DNA of 64,000 nt, from the NCBI GenBank assembly GCA_964559865.1, contig CAZLJD010000021.1, forward strand, positions 1 to 64,000, given 5' to 3'. This stretch comes from JAGHAJ01 sp964559865 [NCBI: uncultured Synergistota bacterium] (GTDB taxonomy: Bacteria; Synergistota; JAGHAJ01). A model generated the notes under the pieces. The model was given only the letters and a program-made list of their open reading frames with translations, ran no database searches and was not told the DNA's origin. Made by a program: the position numbers and the translations under genes. Positions 34,306-44,718 of this stretch are shown one piece after another (the first letter of the stretch is position 1; the number at the start of each line of letters is the position of its first letter).

Positions 34306-36245
34306 TTCTTGCTCTTGTAAGTGGGTTTTCCCATGGGTAACTTCATAATCTGGATAATACCATTTATTCCTTTGTAAACGAGCACTATCACCACTACCTC
34401 AACTACTCCCACCCATACACCGTTCAATGTCCTAATCACCGAATAGGCAATTGGAGTATGTATGTGGCAGAATGTATTAACCACAGAGATAGATGCAATA
34501 CCTGTTATCATTGCAAACCACGGTTCATACCTCTTATAACCAATAGACGACAAGATAAACAACACAGCCAAAGCCGGATACCCCACTGCTATTTCCTTAA
34601 ACCTCGGCCTTGCCCACAAGAGGTTTTCAAGCACATCTCTCAAATGCTCCTCTCCATGAGTAACAGGCACCACAGAGAAATTACCACTCCTCAGAACGTA
34701 TATACCCAACGCACCCACGAGCAACAAAAGTCCAACAAACTCTTGTACATAAAGAGGCCTATCCCAGAAATCTCTTATACCACTCCATCCATCCTTTCGA
34801 ATGTAGTAGTACAAAAGTATACCAAGCAACGGAAATACATAAGCAACTTTCACTCCTCTGAACTCAAACACCTTCAGCATAAACGCCGTCTGCCCAAGCA
34901 TGGCAGCGATAAAGATACCACCAATCAGGGAGACAACCACAACCTTCAACAGAGACACAACAACCATCTTTACTGACAACGCTTTAGCGTTATCTACGTC
35001 CCGTGATATCACAGCCACTGACAGAAACGGAAATACAACAGCTGCAAGTAGCGCAGAAAACTGCTCTGCAAATACAAACCCTTTCTGGAAGAAAAAGTTT
35101 ACCTGAATGAGTGCAAACAAGAGGAGATATATCCACCTATATCTATCACTCAACGGGAAGAAGAGCTCGTAGGCAAGAGTCATACCAGCAGCCACGCCAA
35201 GGAGTATTACAAGTATAAAGTACGGCATATTCCACCATACAGGTAACGGCTTAGGCATCCCAATGGTAAAACCTGCATGTCTGATTGCATGAGCCACTCT
35301 CTTGAAGTACTCCATATTCATAGAGATCGGAGCTGGATCCGGTACAAGGAACGGCCGTATATAAAGTATTCTCATATCTCTTTCCTTTACCGCCCTGAGA
35401 TAGCGGGCAACCGCCCTTGGAACCGTCATGTCCAACATCTCATCAGAAGATATACTGTGCACCCTAAGTACATCTGGCATCATATACATAGCAAGAGCCT
35501 TCTCGCCAAGTTGATTGGAAAACTCCACCTCTCCAAAGTAAAGGTGTTTAGACTTCATGAGTTTAGCAACGTCCTTGATGTGGACAGGATAACCAAGCAC
35601 CTCCACTCCACCAAAAACAACCACACGCGAAACATTACTATTAGCGACGAAATCCAAGACACTTTTATACCACGAAGCCGAAGCGTTCTGCCTATTTATA
35701 GGTCTCAACACAATCTCATATCCAACACCTCGAACAATATCTATATCCGCACTGGAAAAACCAGCAGGAAATGTCAGTATATCCTCCTTATCCGAAGGCA
35801 CCGCTATTACTACATACTTCCTATAACGAAACACCTTCATTTCCGGTTCCTTCCACACAGCACTCAGATTGAACTTCAACCTCTTTATCAGCGCACTATC
35901 TTTATCCGGTATAACTATGCAGCTATAGTATGGAGGTACAGAAACTCTACCATCTCCAAAGAATGCAAACTCCCTTCCACTAAACAGCGCAATCTTTCCA
36001 TCTTGCACCAAAGAACCTACAGTGTCCATACTGACGCCTACAACATTTATACCCGTACTCTTGACTTTCCTCAGTAAATATTGAAGCGGAACACCATTTC
36101 TCCTTGCAAGCAATTTAAGGTCTGAAAGGTCTACTGCAAGAGCAACTATCCTATTGGTTTTTTCTACCTCGTACCTATGGTAAACAAGATAACCTGAAAC
36201 TACAAGAGCAGCAAGAATAAGCACATACAAGAACTTCTTCTTCAT
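34302..36245 (-). CDS. DUF5693 family membrane protein
   Basis: 647 residues. N-terminal anchor (about 4-22), a large extracytoplasmic region (about 25-325) with LAVDLSDLKLLARRNGVPLQYLLRKV, which resembles a distorted TIM-barrel-like domain, and about eight to ten C-terminal membrane segments (about 330-635). It is commonly next to csaB. Its biochemical role is unknown; the association suggests a part in polymer export or modification at the surface. Overlap of 4 bases with csaB. Confidence 0.82.
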   Translation of the reverse strand: MKKKFLYVLILAALVVSGYLVYHRYEVEKTNRIVALAVDLSDLKLLARRNGVPLQYLLRKVKSTGINVVGVSMDTVGSLVQDGKIALFSGREFAFFGDGRVSVPPYYSCIVIPDKDSALIKRLKFNLSAVWKEPEMKVFRYRKYVVIAVPSDKEDILTFPAGFSSADIDIVRGVGYEIVLRPINRQNASASWYKSVLDFVANSNVSRVVVFGGVEVLGYPVHIKDVAKLMKSKHLYFGEVEFSNQLGEKALAMYMMPDVLRVHSISSDEMLDMTVPRAVARYLRAVKERDMRILYIRPFLVPDPAPISMNMEYFKRVAHAIRHAGFTIGMPKPLPVWWNMPYFILVILLGVAAGMTLAYELFFPLSDRYRWIYLLLFALIQVNFFFQKGFVFAEQFSALLAAVVFPFLSVAVISRDVDNAKALSVKMVVVSLLKVVVVSLIGGIFIAAMLGQTAFMLKVFEFRGVKVAYVFPLLGILLYYYIRKDGWSGIRDFWDRPLYVQEFVGLLLLVGALGIYVLRSGNFSVVPVTHGEEHLRDVLENLLWARPRFKEIAVGYPALAVLFILSSIGYKRYEPWFAMITGIASISVVNTFCHIHTPIAYSVIRTLNGVWVGVVEVVVIVLVYKGINGIIQIMKLPMGKPTYKSKK

Positions 36246-36251
36246 TCGGCA

Positions 36252-36836
36252 TTACCCCTCTTTCATAAAGTCAACAATATTAAGCCCTGCCTGTTGAAAA
36301 AGCATACGCAATCTGAAAACAGGTAGTCCAACCACATTAAAATAACAACCATCTATCCTTTTTATGAACATCGATCCATAACCCTGAATGGCATATCCCC
36401 CCGCCTTATCCATGGGCTCGGTTGTGTTGAGGTAAAATTCTATATCATCGTCACTCATATCACAAAACCAGACTTTTGTAATCTCCTTAGATGTAAAAAC
36501 TTTTCCCTCTCTATAAAGGGCTAATCCAGTAACTACCACATGCACTCTACCTGCAAGGAGTTTTAGCATGTCTCTTGCATCCTCTCTATCTACCGGCTTA
36601 CCCAGAGCCCTGTCATCCACAACAACAACTGTGTCTGCTGCCAGAACAACCGCATTTCTGATAACATTCGCAACAGACTTAACCTTTTCAACAGCTATTT
36701 CTACTACTGCATCCTCATAGGGAATACGGAGTAGACCTCTCTCATCAACATGTGGAACTGCCACATCAAATAGAACACCAAGAGAAGAAAGTATATCCTG
36801 CCTTCTGGGAGAAGAAGAGGCAAGGATAAGTTTCAT
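36252..36836 (-). CDS. maf: Maf-family nucleotide pyrophosphatase
   Basis: 194 residues. N-terminal LILASSSPRRQDILSSLG, then LAADTVVV, LGKPVDREDARDML and DKAGGYAIQGYG are the family blocks. Maf proteins hydrolyse non-canonical dTTP/UTP/CTP-type nucleotides and some arrest septation when overproduced. It starts within the DUF4321 stop (4-base overlap). Confidence 0.94.
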   Translation of the reverse strand: MKLILASSSPRRQDILSSLGVLFDVAVPHVDERGLLRIPYEDAVVEIAVEKVKSVANVIRNAVVLAADTVVVVDDRALGKPVDREDARDMLKLLAGRVHVVVTGLALYREGKVFTSKEITKVWFCDMSDDDIEFYLNTTEPMDKAGGYAIQGYGSMFIKRIDGCYFNVVGLPVFRLRMLFQQAGLNIVDFMKEG

Positions 36837-37093
36837 CTCCTACCCCTCGGACCCACAAACACCCACAGTGCAACAGCCATACCTACAACTGCAGCGATGT
36901 TTACCTTTAAGTAGAGCTTCAGTGCAAATACTGCAAAATAGAGATTAACATCACTAAGGTTAAATCCGACATTGAATACCCTCAAGTAAGGTGCCCACGA
37001 GGGAAGGAATCGCAGGATTACATCTCCTACAAGAAGTCCTATGATACCCCCTATTACTACTATAAGCAATCCCGTCCCGAAAGAAATCCTCAT
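36833..37093 (-). CDS. DUF4321 family small membrane protein
   Basis: 86 residues from ATG 37093, two or three membrane segments: SFGTGLLIVVIGGIIGLLVGDVI, then the LYFAVFALKLYLKVNIAAVVGMAVAL block that marks DUF4321. The alternative ATG 37099 has its purine run directly abutting it. It sits between rnj and maf, where this family often occurs. No known function. Confidence 0.78.
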   Translation of the reverse strand: MRISFGTGLLIVVIGGIIGLLVGDVILRFLPSWAPYLRVFNVGFNLSDVNLYFAVFALKLYLKVNIAAVVGMAVALWVFVGPRGRR

Positions 37094-37111
37094 CACCATC
37101 TCCCCTAAATT

Positions 37112-38770
37112 TTATTCGATTCTTACAACACTTCCAATCACAACAGGTGTAATACCCATAGCCCTCTTTAACAACTTCCTGATGCTGTTGGTTATCGCAC
37201 TTTCAACCTCTTCTTCAGAAATATACAACCCTCTATTAACAACATCCGTTATCGCCTGCTTGCACCTGTCTATTATCTCATTAGGTATATCAGGTACCCC
37301 AATAGTCTTGATACTCGGCAACGACTTCAATTTACCATCTTCTGCAACACCAACCGAAACAAACACGGCACCATTATTCGCCAGTTTCACCTTTTCAACC
37401 ATAAACGCTTCATTTACATCGACCAAGGTACTACCTTCTATAGATACAGCTCCCACATTTATGTGCCCAGAAATAAAGGCATCATCCCTGTCCAACTCCA
37501 GCACATCACCATTTCTCAATATAAATATGTTATCCCTATCAACACCCACCTCTTCCGCTAAGTTAGCATGTTCAAGTATATGCCTCGGCTCCCCGTGAAT
37601 AGGCACAAAATACTTAGGCTTAACCCATGTAAGCATCATCTTTAATTCCTCTGCCCCTCCATGTCCAGAAACATGTAGCCCCCAATCATCTGCATATACA
37701 ACATCTGCACCTTTTAAAAAGAGCCTATTAACCACCTTATTCACCATATACTCATTCCCCGGTATCGGCGTGGCAGAGATGATGACCACATCACCTTTCC
37801 CAATATCTACATACCTATGCTCTCCTCTTGCCATTCTCACAAGTCCGGATAAGGATTCTCCCTGGCTACCAGTAGTTATAACAACAATCCTGTTTGGTGG
37901 AAAAGAATGAATAGTTTCTATAGGTGCTATCAAACCCTCCGGTATAGATATATAACCAAGTTCCTCAGCAATGGAAACTATATTTATCAGACTCCTTCCC
38001 ACCAGGAACACCTTTCTGTTGTGGTGAAACGCTGCCATAAGCACCTGTTGAATCCTGTGAACATTAGAGGCAAAAGAAGCCACTATTATCCTACCTTTTT
38101 TTATGTCAAACACATTTTCCAGTGACTTTCCAACTTCCCTCTCTGAAGGAGTGACACCGGGATAAGTAGCATTAGTGCTATCTGACATAAGCAATAAGAC
38201 TCCCTCTCTCCCGGTCTTAACAAAGCTGTAATAATCCATAAGCTCACCGTCCACAGGGCTTTGGTCCATCTTAAAGTCGCCAGTATGCACTACTATACCC
38301 ACCGGTGTATGAATCTTCAAACCTACTCCATCAGGTATGCTGTGGCACACCCTTATAAACTCAACCGTGAAGACACCAAGCCTAACTCTATCCATCGGTT
38401 TGATCACATTGAGCTCATTTCCATAAGAAACACCCTTGTCGTCCAACTTTGCTCTGATGAGTGCCATGGTAAAGTTCGTAGCATATATAGGAGGGGTACC
38501 TATCTCCGGAAGTATATAAGGTAGGGCACCTATGTGGTCTTCATGTCCATGCGTTATCACTATTCCCCTTATCCTATCCCTGTTCTTTACAAGGTAGGAT
38601 ATGTCGGGAATAACAAAATCTATACCAAACCCAAACTCCTGTGGAAGCATAAGCCCTGCATCTATCACTACTATATCCTCATCGTACTCCAACACCATCA
38701 TGTTCTTACCTATCTCACCTATGCCTCCCAGAGGTATAACCTTTAGCCTCCTATATCCCGGTATAACCAA
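37112..38770 (-). CDS. rnj: Ribonuclease J
   Basis: About 552 residues, beta-lactamase/beta-CASP RNase J. Metal site [12 protein letters not shown] (HxHxDH), VHTGDFK, the beta-CASP blocks and [26 protein letters not shown] are all seen; a C-terminal domain follows. It performs endo- and 5'-exonucleolytic mRNA and rRNA processing. The frame is open to 38806 within dut. I take TTG 38770 (GGGGTGA eight bases upstream). A strong AGGAGG lies further in but precedes only ATA, which would start right before PLGGIGEIG; see findings. It follows dut with a 20-base overlap. Confidence 0.93.
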   Translation of the reverse strand: MVIPGYRRLKVIPLGGIGEIGKNMMVLEYDEDIVVIDAGLMLPQEFGFGIDFVIPDISYLVKNRDRIRGIVITHGHEDHIGALPYILPEIGTPPIYATNFTMALIRAKLDDKGVSYGNELNVIKPMDRVRLGVFTVEFIRVCHSIPDGVGLKIHTPVGIVVHTGDFKMDQSPVDGELMDYYSFVKTGREGVLLLMSDSTNATYPGVTPSEREVGKSLENVFDIKKGRIIVASFASNVHRIQQVLMAAFHHNRKVFLVGRSLINIVSIAEELGYISIPEGLIAPIETIHSFPPNRIVVITTGSQGESLSGLVRMARGEHRYVDIGKGDVVIISATPIPGNEYMVNKVVNRLFLKGADVVYADDWGLHVSGHGGAEELKMMLTWVKPKYFVPIHGEPRHILEHANLAEEVGVDRDNIFILRNGDVLELDRDDAFISGHINVGAVSIEGSTLVDVNEAFMVEKVKLANNGAVFVSVGVAEDGKLKSLPSIKTIGVPDIPNEIIDRCKQAITDVVNRGLYISEEEVESAITNSIRKLLKRAMGITPVVIGSVVRIE

Positions 38771-39200
38771 ACCCCCCTTCACCCCGTCTTGTCTCAGGAA
38801 GCACATCTACCTCAACAAACTTCACCCTACTAACAGGTTGCACGACCATCTGAGCAATTCTATCTCCTCTCTTTATGCGAAATACCTCTCGACCAAGGTT
38901 TATTAGTATCACTTTGACTTCCCCTCTATAGTCAGAGTCAACAGTCCCTGGCGAATTCAACACCGTAATGCCAAACCTTGCCGCAAGTCCACTTCTCGGC
39001 CTTATCTGTGCCTCGTACCCCTCAGGGAGTGCAATCCTTATACCCGTAGATATTGCCTTAAACTCCATTGGTTTTAGTTCACAATCCTCTGCTGCACAGA
39101 GGTCAACACCTGCTGCACCTTCTGTCATATAAGCAGGGAAAGGGATATCATCCCTTTCCCTCTTTATCAACACGCTAATCACATCGATACTATTTCTCAT
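38751..39200 (-). CDS. dut: Deoxyuridine triphosphatase (dUTPase)
   Basis: 149 residues. Family motifs in order: [10 protein letters not shown] (motif I), [12 protein letters not shown] (II), [11 protein letters not shown] (III), [10 protein letters not shown] (IV) and [11 protein letters not shown] (V). It hydrolyses dUTP to dUMP, keeping uracil out of DNA. ATG 39200 overlaps the pnp stop (ATGA). Confidence 0.97.
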   Translation of the reverse strand: MRNSIDVISVLIKRERDDIPFPAYMTEGAAGVDLCAAEDCELKPMEFKAISTGIRIALPEGYEAQIRPRSGLAARFGITVLNSPGTVDSDYRGEVKVILINLGREVFRIKRGDRIAQMVVQPVSRVKFVEVDVLPETRRGEGGFGYTGI

Positions 39201-41338
39201 CTGCCAGGGCGTCTCCTACTGTGGTAACCTCTGTTCTTTCTCTCTACCTGTTGTTCCGACTTTGGCAACAGTTCTTTCCTGCTAAGATTTATCCTTCCAA
39301 GCTTATCAATGTTTTTGACCTTAACCATTACCTCATCACCCACATGAAGCTCGTCCTCAACTCTCCTTATTCTTTTATGGTCGATCTCAGAGATGTGAAG
39401 TAGTCCTTCCTTCCCATTTGGTAGCTGCACAAAGGCACCAAAATCCGTTGTCCTCACAACTTTGCCCAGAAGGACATCCCCTTCACTATAATCAGTGGTT
39501 ATATCCTTTATTATCTCTAATGCCTCCTGCCCCCCTTCTTGAGTGGTGGAGGCTATGTATACAGTTCCATCTTGTTCTATATCTATCTTCACACCTGTTC
39601 TTTCTATGATGTCCTTTATCACCCTTCCGCCAGGACCAATAACACTACTTATCTTGTCAGGGCTTATAGTAGTCACTATTATGGAAGGAGCATAAGGAGA
39701 AAGGCTATCACGTGGCTTATCTATAGCCTTATTCATCTTATCCAAAATAAACATCCTACCTTCATGCGCCTGCCTTAAAGCCCTACGCATGGTATCCGTA
39801 GATATATTAGGCACTTTTATGTCCATTTGGAGAGCAGTAACTCCCTTGGTAGTACCAGCAACCTTAAAGTCCATATCACCATAGTGATCTTCCATGCCGA
39901 GTATATCAGAGAGCACCACTGTCTTACCACCTTCCTGTATCAATCCCATGGCTATCCCAGCTACTGCTGCCCTCAATGGTACACCTGCATCCATCAATGC
40001 CATGCTACTACCACATACAGTAGCCATGGAAGAAGAACCATTGGACTCCAATATCTCTGATACCACCCTCACGGTATACGGAAACTCTGCTTCAGATGGC
40101 ATCACTGCAAGTATCGCCCTCTCTGCAAGGGCACCGTGCCCAATCTCTCTTCTTCCAGGACCTCTCATAGGTCTTACCTCTCCAACGCTATACGGTGGAA
40201 AGTTATAGTGCAAAATAAACTTCTTTGACTCTTTCGTGCTGAGCCCATCTATTAGCTGCTCTTCACCCACCATGCCAAGCGTAGTTGTGACAAGTGCCTG
40301 AGTCTCACCACGAGTGAACAGGGCAGAACCATGTGTTCTCGGGAGAATACCAACTTCACAGGTTATTGGTCTTATATCAGTATATCCTCTACCATCTACC
40401 CTCCTGCCCTCTTGCACAATCCTGCGGCGCATTTCACCCTTCACAAGCTCATCTATAATAGAGTTCACCTCTGCCTCCCTTTCTACATACTCTTCACCAA
40501 GGGCCTCCATAACACCAGATTTCACAAGAGAAATTGCCTTGTTCCTTTCTTTCTTGCCACATATGTCCAACGCACCATTTATGCCATCCATAGCTAATTC
40601 AACAACTCTTGCGAAGAGCTCTTCGTCCCTTTGGGGTTCCTGAACAACCACCTTCTCCTTACCAATCTCTGCTGCTATCTCCTTCTGCACCTCTATAATC
40701 TTCTTTATGTACTCAAAACCAAACTCTATAGCGTCTACCATCACATCCTCAGGGACTTCCTTAGCCCCTGCCTCTACCATAACTATACCCTCTTCTTTAC
40801 CCGCAACTGTCAGATTTATACTGCTTCTTTCTAACTCTTCCGAGGTAGGATTAACTATGAACCTGCCATCAATCATACCGACTCTAACAGCCGCAACTGG
40901 ACCCATAAAAGGTATGTCAGAGACCGCAAGTGCAAGGGATGCCCCGTTGATCGCAAGTATATCAGGCTGATAAACCATGTCCACGGACAACACTGTCGCA
41001 ACTATGTGAACATCATTGAAAAACCCATCCGGAAAGAGAGGTCTAATAGGTCTGTCTATCAGCCTCGCAGAGAGTATAGCCTCATCGCTCGGTTTTCCTT
41101 CTCTTTTTATGTACCCTCCCGGGATCTTACCTGCAGCATAAAATCTCTCCTCATAATCAACCAAAAGAGGGAAGAAATCTATTCCTTCCCTCGGTTTGTC
41201 GGACATAACTGCAGTAACAAGTACAACATTATCACCAAACCTCACCCACGCCGCACCATTCGCTTGCTTTGCTACCTTGCCAAGCTGAAAGACAAGCTCT
41301 TTGCCTTCTCCCAACAATATTTTTCTCTCAAAGATCAT
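39197..41338 (-). CDS. pnp: Polyribonucleotide nucleotidyltransferase (PNPase)
   Basis: 713 residues. Two RNase PH domains (about 1-230 and 300-545; the active-site run [14 protein letters not shown] and [18 protein letters not shown]), KH domain (about 555-610, [19 protein letters not shown]) and S1 domain (about 620-690, [21 protein letters not shown]). It degrades RNA 3' to 5' with phosphate. It lies 11 bases after rpsO, the classic rpsO-pnp pair. Confidence 0.97.
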   Translation of the reverse strand: MIFERKILLGEGKELVFQLGKVAKQANGAAWVRFGDNVVLVTAVMSDKPREGIDFFPLLVDYEERFYAAGKIPGGYIKREGKPSDEAILSARLIDRPIRPLFPDGFFNDVHIVATVLSVDMVYQPDILAINGASLALAVSDIPFMGPVAAVRVGMIDGRFIVNPTSEELERSSINLTVAGKEEGIVMVEAGAKEVPEDVMVDAIEFGFEYIKKIIEVQKEIAAEIGKEKVVVQEPQRDEELFARVVELAMDGINGALDICGKKERNKAISLVKSGVMEALGEEYVEREAEVNSIIDELVKGEMRRRIVQEGRRVDGRGYTDIRPITCEVGILPRTHGSALFTRGETQALVTTTLGMVGEEQLIDGLSTKESKKFILHYNFPPYSVGEVRPMRGPGRREIGHGALAERAILAVMPSEAEFPYTVRVVSEILESNGSSSMATVCGSSMALMDAGVPLRAAVAGIAMGLIQEGGKTVVLSDILGMEDHYGDMDFKVAGTTKGVTALQMDIKVPNISTDTMRRALRQAHEGRMFILDKMNKAIDKPRDSLSPYAPSIIVTTISPDKISSVIGPGGRVIKDIIERTGVKIDIEQDGTVYIASTTQEGGQEALEIIKDITTDYSEGDVLLGKVVRTTDFGAFVQLPNGKEGLLHISEIDHKRIRRVEDELHVGDEVMVKVKNIDKLGRINLSRKELLPKSEQQVERKNRGYHSRRRPGR

Positions 41339-41349
41339 GACAACAAAAC

Positions 41350-41619
41350 TTACCTCCTAAGTCCCAACTTGTTTATCAAGTCATAGTATCTCTTCTCGTC
41401 CTTGCTCCTAAGATAGTAGAGCAATCTTCTCCTCTTACCGACCATCTTCATCAATCCTCTCTTCGAATGCAAGTCTTTTGGGAACTTCTTGAGATGCTCA
41501 GTAAGAGCTCTTATCCTAAAAGTCAAAAGTGCTACCTGCACTTCTGTAGAACCGGTATCACCTGAATGGATACCATACTCTGATATTATCCTGTTCTTCT
41601 CCTCCTTACTTAACCCCAT
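41350..41619 (-). CDS. rpsO: 30S ribosomal protein S15
   Basis: 89 residues. [31 protein letters not shown] at the N-terminus and the [18 protein letters not shown]-terminus are the family blocks. S15 binds 16S rRNA early in 30S assembly. The frame extends to 41652, but ATG 41619 has GGAGG seven bases upstream and gives the standard start. Confidence 0.97.
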   Translation of the reverse strand: MGLSKEEKNRIISEYGIHSGDTGSTEVQVALLTFRIRALTEHLKKFPKDLHSKRGLMKMVGKRRRLLYYLRSKDEKRYYDLINKLGLRR

Positions 41620-41693
41620 AACAACTCCTCCTTCTTCATTTTCGCCTTCCACGAGAGCTACCGTCAGGGCAAACGGATAACCCTGCAGAGGCC
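41620..41693 (-). promoter_or_regulatory. rpsO leader with hairpin, possible S15 autoregulatory element
   Basis: About 74 transcribed bases precede rpsO. A small stem CAGGG/CCCTG (41665-41669 with 41681-41685) and other G/C-rich self-complementary stretches (CAGGCCTCTG) lie in it. Several unrelated rpsO leaders are bound by S15 to shut off translation; no known motif could be matched by eye. Confidence 0.35.
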
Positions 41694-41699
41694 TGTTTC

Positions 41700-41728
41700 A
41701 TTTTAACATATCAAATTCTTAATAGCAA
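41700..41728 (-). promoter_or_regulatory. Promoter for rpsO-pnp-dut-rnj
   Basis: On the minus strand TTGCTA (41723-41728), 17-base spacer, TAAAAT (41700-41705). The -35 lies within the last codons of ubiB. Four of six and five of six consensus bases. Confidence 0.55.
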
Positions 41729-43345
41729 TATTAAGAAGCCTATGAATCCCAACCCTCCAGCTACAGAGATCAATGTCCAGTCAGCTATGTGTAACTTTCC
41801 GAACAGCAGTGAAAAGGCTATCAAAGAGCTTCCAAAGACAAGGCTCAAGCTAATCCTGAGGGAAGAGCTCCTAACTTCTTTTACCATCTGCTCCACGTCT
41901 TTATTTTCTATGAGAATTCTTATATTACCCTTTTCGAACTTGTCCAATATCCGGTTTGTCTTTCTCGGTAAGGCATATACAAGCTTCAGTAAGTCGGAGA
42001 ATGCCCTTTCTGCCTCCCTTCTCAATCGTTCAGGATTATACTTGTTAAGCAATATCCTTTTCACATAAGGTTGCGCCACTGCGAACACATCAAAGTCTTC
42101 ATCCAAAATCCTCGCAACATCTTCTATGGTAAAAAGTGCCTTCCCGAGTAAAGCAAACTCAGCAGGTATCTTCATTCCATACCTCAGCGCTATTATCCCA
42201 GACTCATTTATAACCTCACCTATATTTATCTCTTTCAAAGGCCTATGGAAGTAGTCTTCAATAAAGTCCTCTATCTCCTCCTTAAGGCCACGCTCATCAA
42301 CGCTTTCATCTATCATTCCCAAGGACCTATAAGCATTAATTATCCCATCAGCATCCTTCGTCACAGCAGCAACAAATAGGTCTCCTAATATATCTCTAAG
42401 CTCACTTCCAACTCTACCCATCATACCAAAGTCCATGAAGATAATTCTACCATCGGGTAGTATTCCTATATTTCCCGGATGTGGGTCTGCATGGAAGAAG
42501 CCAAAGACAAATATCTGTTTGAACATGATATCCGCACCACTACGTGCAACTTCTTTGGTATCTATACCGTGTCTCCGGAGGCTTTCTACATCCGTTACCT
42601 TTATGAAATGAACAAATTCCATCACTAAGACTATATCAGAACTCAAGTCCACATAGATTTTAGGTTCATAAATTCTACGGTCATCTTTAAACATATCAGC
42701 AAACCTCTGCGCACTTCTCGCCTCTCTCTTAAAATCCAGCTCCCTCCTTATAGATTTCGCAAATTCATCCACCACCCCCACAGGGTCAAATGCAGTAAAG
42801 TCTGGAAAGTGCTTCTTTATCAGCTTTGCGAGAGTATAAAGTATATCTATGTCTGTCTCTATAACCTTCCTTATTCCAGGCTTTTGAACCTTAACTGCCA
42901 CCACATCACCGTTTCTAAGAACCGCCTTGTGCACCTGAGATATTGAGGCACTAGCTATGGGTATATCGTTGAAGTCTGCAAATATCTCATCTACAGACCC
43001 AGGAAGCCCCTTTTCCAACTGTTGTCTAACTTTATCAAATCCAACAGGTGGAACATTATCCTGGAGTTTAGATAACTCCACCACATAATCCATGGGAATG
43101 AGGTCAGGTCTTGTGCTAAGCATCTGGCCCAATTTTATAAATGTTGGCCCAAGTTCCTCCATAGCCATGCGCACACGTTGGGGTGCAGATAAGGGAGGAT
43201 GCCCAAGGAATTCCCGCTTTCTTAACTTCTCAGGTATAAGGTGTGCTATACCTATCCTTTCCACCACATAACCGAACCCATATTTAAAAAATACCCTTAA
43301 AATCTGCCTATAACGTGATAAATGTCTGTAGTGAGTAAACATCAT
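41711..43345 (-). CDS. ubiB: ABC1/UbiB-family atypical kinase
   Basis: 544 residues. Family blocks: FIKLGQMLSTRPDLIP (KxGQ), IASASISQVHKA (Ala-rich nucleotide loop), VKVQKPGI, HADPHPGNIGI (catalytic) and DFGMMG. Two C-terminal membrane helices (about 495-540). UbiB proteins act as ATPases supporting quinone or other lipid metabolism. No quinone genes are nearby, and in an anaerobe the target is open. SD AAGGTGG precedes ATG 43345. Confidence 0.92.
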   Translation of the reverse strand: MMFTHYRHLSRYRQILRVFFKYGFGYVVERIGIAHLIPEKLRKREFLGHPPLSAPQRVRMAMEELGPTFIKLGQMLSTRPDLIPMDYVVELSKLQDNVPPVGFDKVRQQLEKGLPGSVDEIFADFNDIPIASASISQVHKAVLRNGDVVAVKVQKPGIRKVIETDIDILYTLAKLIKKHFPDFTAFDPVGVVDEFAKSIRRELDFKREARSAQRFADMFKDDRRIYEPKIYVDLSSDIVLVMEFVHFIKVTDVESLRRHGIDTKEVARSGADIMFKQIFVFGFFHADPHPGNIGILPDGRIIFMDFGMMGRVGSELRDILGDLFVAAVTKDADGIINAYRSLGMIDESVDERGLKEEIEDFIEDYFHRPLKEINIGEVINESGIIALRYGMKIPAEFALLGKALFTIEDVARILDEDFDVFAVAQPYVKRILLNKYNPERLRREAERAFSDLLKLVYALPRKTNRILDKFEKGNIRILIENKDVEQMVKEVRSSSLRISLSLVFGSSLIAFSLLFGKLHIADWTLISVAGGLGFIGFLILLLRI

Positions 43346-43373
43346 ACTCTTCCACCTTGAAAATATTCAAATA

Positions 43374-43414
43374 AACTTAATGCGTTAGCCTTCCACCGAC
43401 TAACGCATTAAGTT
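43374..43414 (-). terminator. Perfect 15-bp hairpin after the pseudopilin genes
   Basis: Arms AACTTAATGCGTTAG (43374-43388) and its exact reverse complement (43400-43414), 11-base loop. On the minus strand it lies about 46 bases after the pseudopilin stop and is followed by a T-rich run (TTTATTTG). It likely ends the pilin transcript before ubiB. Confidence 0.72.
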
Positions 43415-43459
43415 TCCAGTCACACTCTTAATAAAACAAAGCAGAAGTTGGATAAAATC

Positions 43460-43930
43460 CTACTTGGCTCCTACACCATAGTAAAGATCCGTTCCTATAT
43501 ACTGGATCGTGCCGCTACCTGTGTTGTTGTCATCCATATCTTTGTCTATCTTACTCGCAGCAGAGGAAGGTACCGAAGGTGCATGTACATAGTCATTGTA
43601 CTGTGTACCACTCCAATTAGTAGGCGTCGTTGTAGTAAGTGCATAAGCACCTCCCCACGGGTCATTACCTGGATCCTTTTCCAGATAAGGACCATCCCAT
43701 CCCGTGGCATTATCACTCATCAATTTACTAATCCTATCCGGCCATGTACCCACATCGGTGTAGTAAACGATAACCGCCGTCTTAATGCTATGAAGGTCTG
43801 CTTCTGCTTTTGATATTTTCGCTTTTTCTATGGTCTTAAACGCATTGGGCAAAAGCATGGCTGCCAATATACCTATGATCGCTATCACAACCAGCAATTC
43901 AACCAATGTAAAACCCCTTCTCCTCCGCAT
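43460..43930 (-). CDS. Type II secretion/type IV pilus pseudopilin (GspG-like)
   Basis: 156 residues. Class III prepilin leader RRRRG followed by FTLVELLVVIAIIGILAAMLLPNAF: cleavage before Phe, Glu at mature position 5 and a 20-residue hydrophobic helix. Mature part has WDGPYLEKDPGNDPWG, the GspG-type calcium-loop region. It has its own promoter. It is a tandem paralogue of the gene at 44017-44619, and the first ~30 codons are almost identical in DNA. It would be a substrate of PilB/PilC. Confidence 0.88.
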   Translation of the reverse strand: MRRRRGFTLVELLVVIAIIGILAAMLLPNAFKTIEKAKISKAEADLHSIKTAVIVYYTDVGTWPDRISKLMSDNATGWDGPYLEKDPGNDPWGGAYALTTTTPTNWSGTQYNDYVHAPSVPSSAASKIDKDMDDNNTGSGTIQYIGTDLYYGVGAK

Positions 43931-43962
43931 TTTCTATCTGCCCCCTTTCATAAGTCTACCAA

Positions 43963-43991
43963 ATTGTATCACTTACAGCACCCTTCGTCAA
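43963..43991 (-). promoter_or_regulatory. Promoter for the downstream pseudopilin gene
   Basis: TTGACG (43986-43991), 17-base spacer, TACAAT (43963-43968) on the minus strand, between the two pseudopilin genes. Each hexamer differs from consensus by one base. The second gene can therefore be expressed apart from the first. Confidence 0.7.
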
Positions 43992-44016
43992 GTGCAACTT
44001 CAAGATTCAGCAGCAA

Positions 44017-44619
44017 TCACGGAGAAGTATCTCCTGTCTCACCAATAAATAGTGCCACAAGCCAATATGTACTACTGATAACATTCATCGCACCCCAATA
44101 GCCCTGTCGGCCATTGGTATCAAATATCTTATCAAGCGCCAACGCTTCCTTCTGAGTGATACCATAGAGAGCAACTGAATAACCATCCACAACTTCACAG
44201 CCATTCCAACTACCTGTAGCAGGATTATTATCTAAGTTAAACCTGTAATACGCATAGCTACTGTTGTGCGGCTCTCCCCATATATAGTAATAACCCGGAT
44301 GTGCCATCCCAGGGACAGGGTTCTGAACCAACGGACTCTTTCCAAACTTCTCAAGATAAGGGCCATCCCACCCCGGAGTCCCATCATCTTTCATCAAAGA
44401 GTTATTAGCACTTAACAGATACTGATCAGGAGGATACCTGCCTGTATCACTATAATACATAAGGACAGCCGATTTTATGGAACGCATATCCTGAGCTGTC
44501 CTCGCTATTCTCGCTTTCTCAACACTCTTAAACGCATTAGGCAAAAGCATGGCTGCCAATATACCTATTACTGCTATTACAATCAGCAATTCAACTAATG
44601 TAAAACCTCTTCTCCACAT
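44017..44619 (-). CDS. Type IV pilin-like / pseudopilin protein, longer paralogue
   Basis: About 200 residues. Prepilin motif RRGFTLVELLIVIAVIGILAAM with Glu5, then SVEKARIARTAQDMRSIKSAV and WDGPYLEKFGKSPL; an extended C-terminal domain (about 90-200) rich in Tyr, Asn and Gly. ATG 44619 (GGTGG seven bases upstream) gives the short leader typical of class III prepilins; the frame open to 44688 would add an improbable tail. Duplicate of the neighbouring gene. Confidence 0.85.
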   Translation of the reverse strand: MWRRGFTLVELLIVIAVIGILAAMLLPNAFKSVEKARIARTAQDMRSIKSAVLMYYSDTGRYPPDQYLLSANNSLMKDDGTPGWDGPYLEKFGKSPLVQNPVPGMAHPGYYYIWGEPHNSSYAYYRFNLDNNPATGSWNGCEVVDGYSVALYGITQKEALALDKIFDTNGRQGYWGAMNVISSTYWLVALFIGETGDTSP

Positions 44620-44638
44620 TTCTAATCCACCAAATAAT

Positions 44639-44667
44639 AAATTACCACAACAAAGCTCCCTTGTCAA
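44639..44667 (-). promoter_or_regulatory. Promoter for the tandem pilin genes
   Basis: TTGACA (44662-44667), 17-base spacer, TAATTT (44639-44644) on the minus strand, with TGG before the -10 (extended -10). It is divergent from the lactate operon. Confidence 0.6.
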
Positions 44668-44718
44668 GAGAAAATATAGTCTAAACATTCCAGAAGGATT
44701 TTGAAAGCCAATGTCGAA

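Noticed and set aside
44620-44688. Longer start for the second pseudopilin
   Set aside because: It would put 23 residues before the prepilin leader and cross the promoter; ATG 44619 has a ribosome site.
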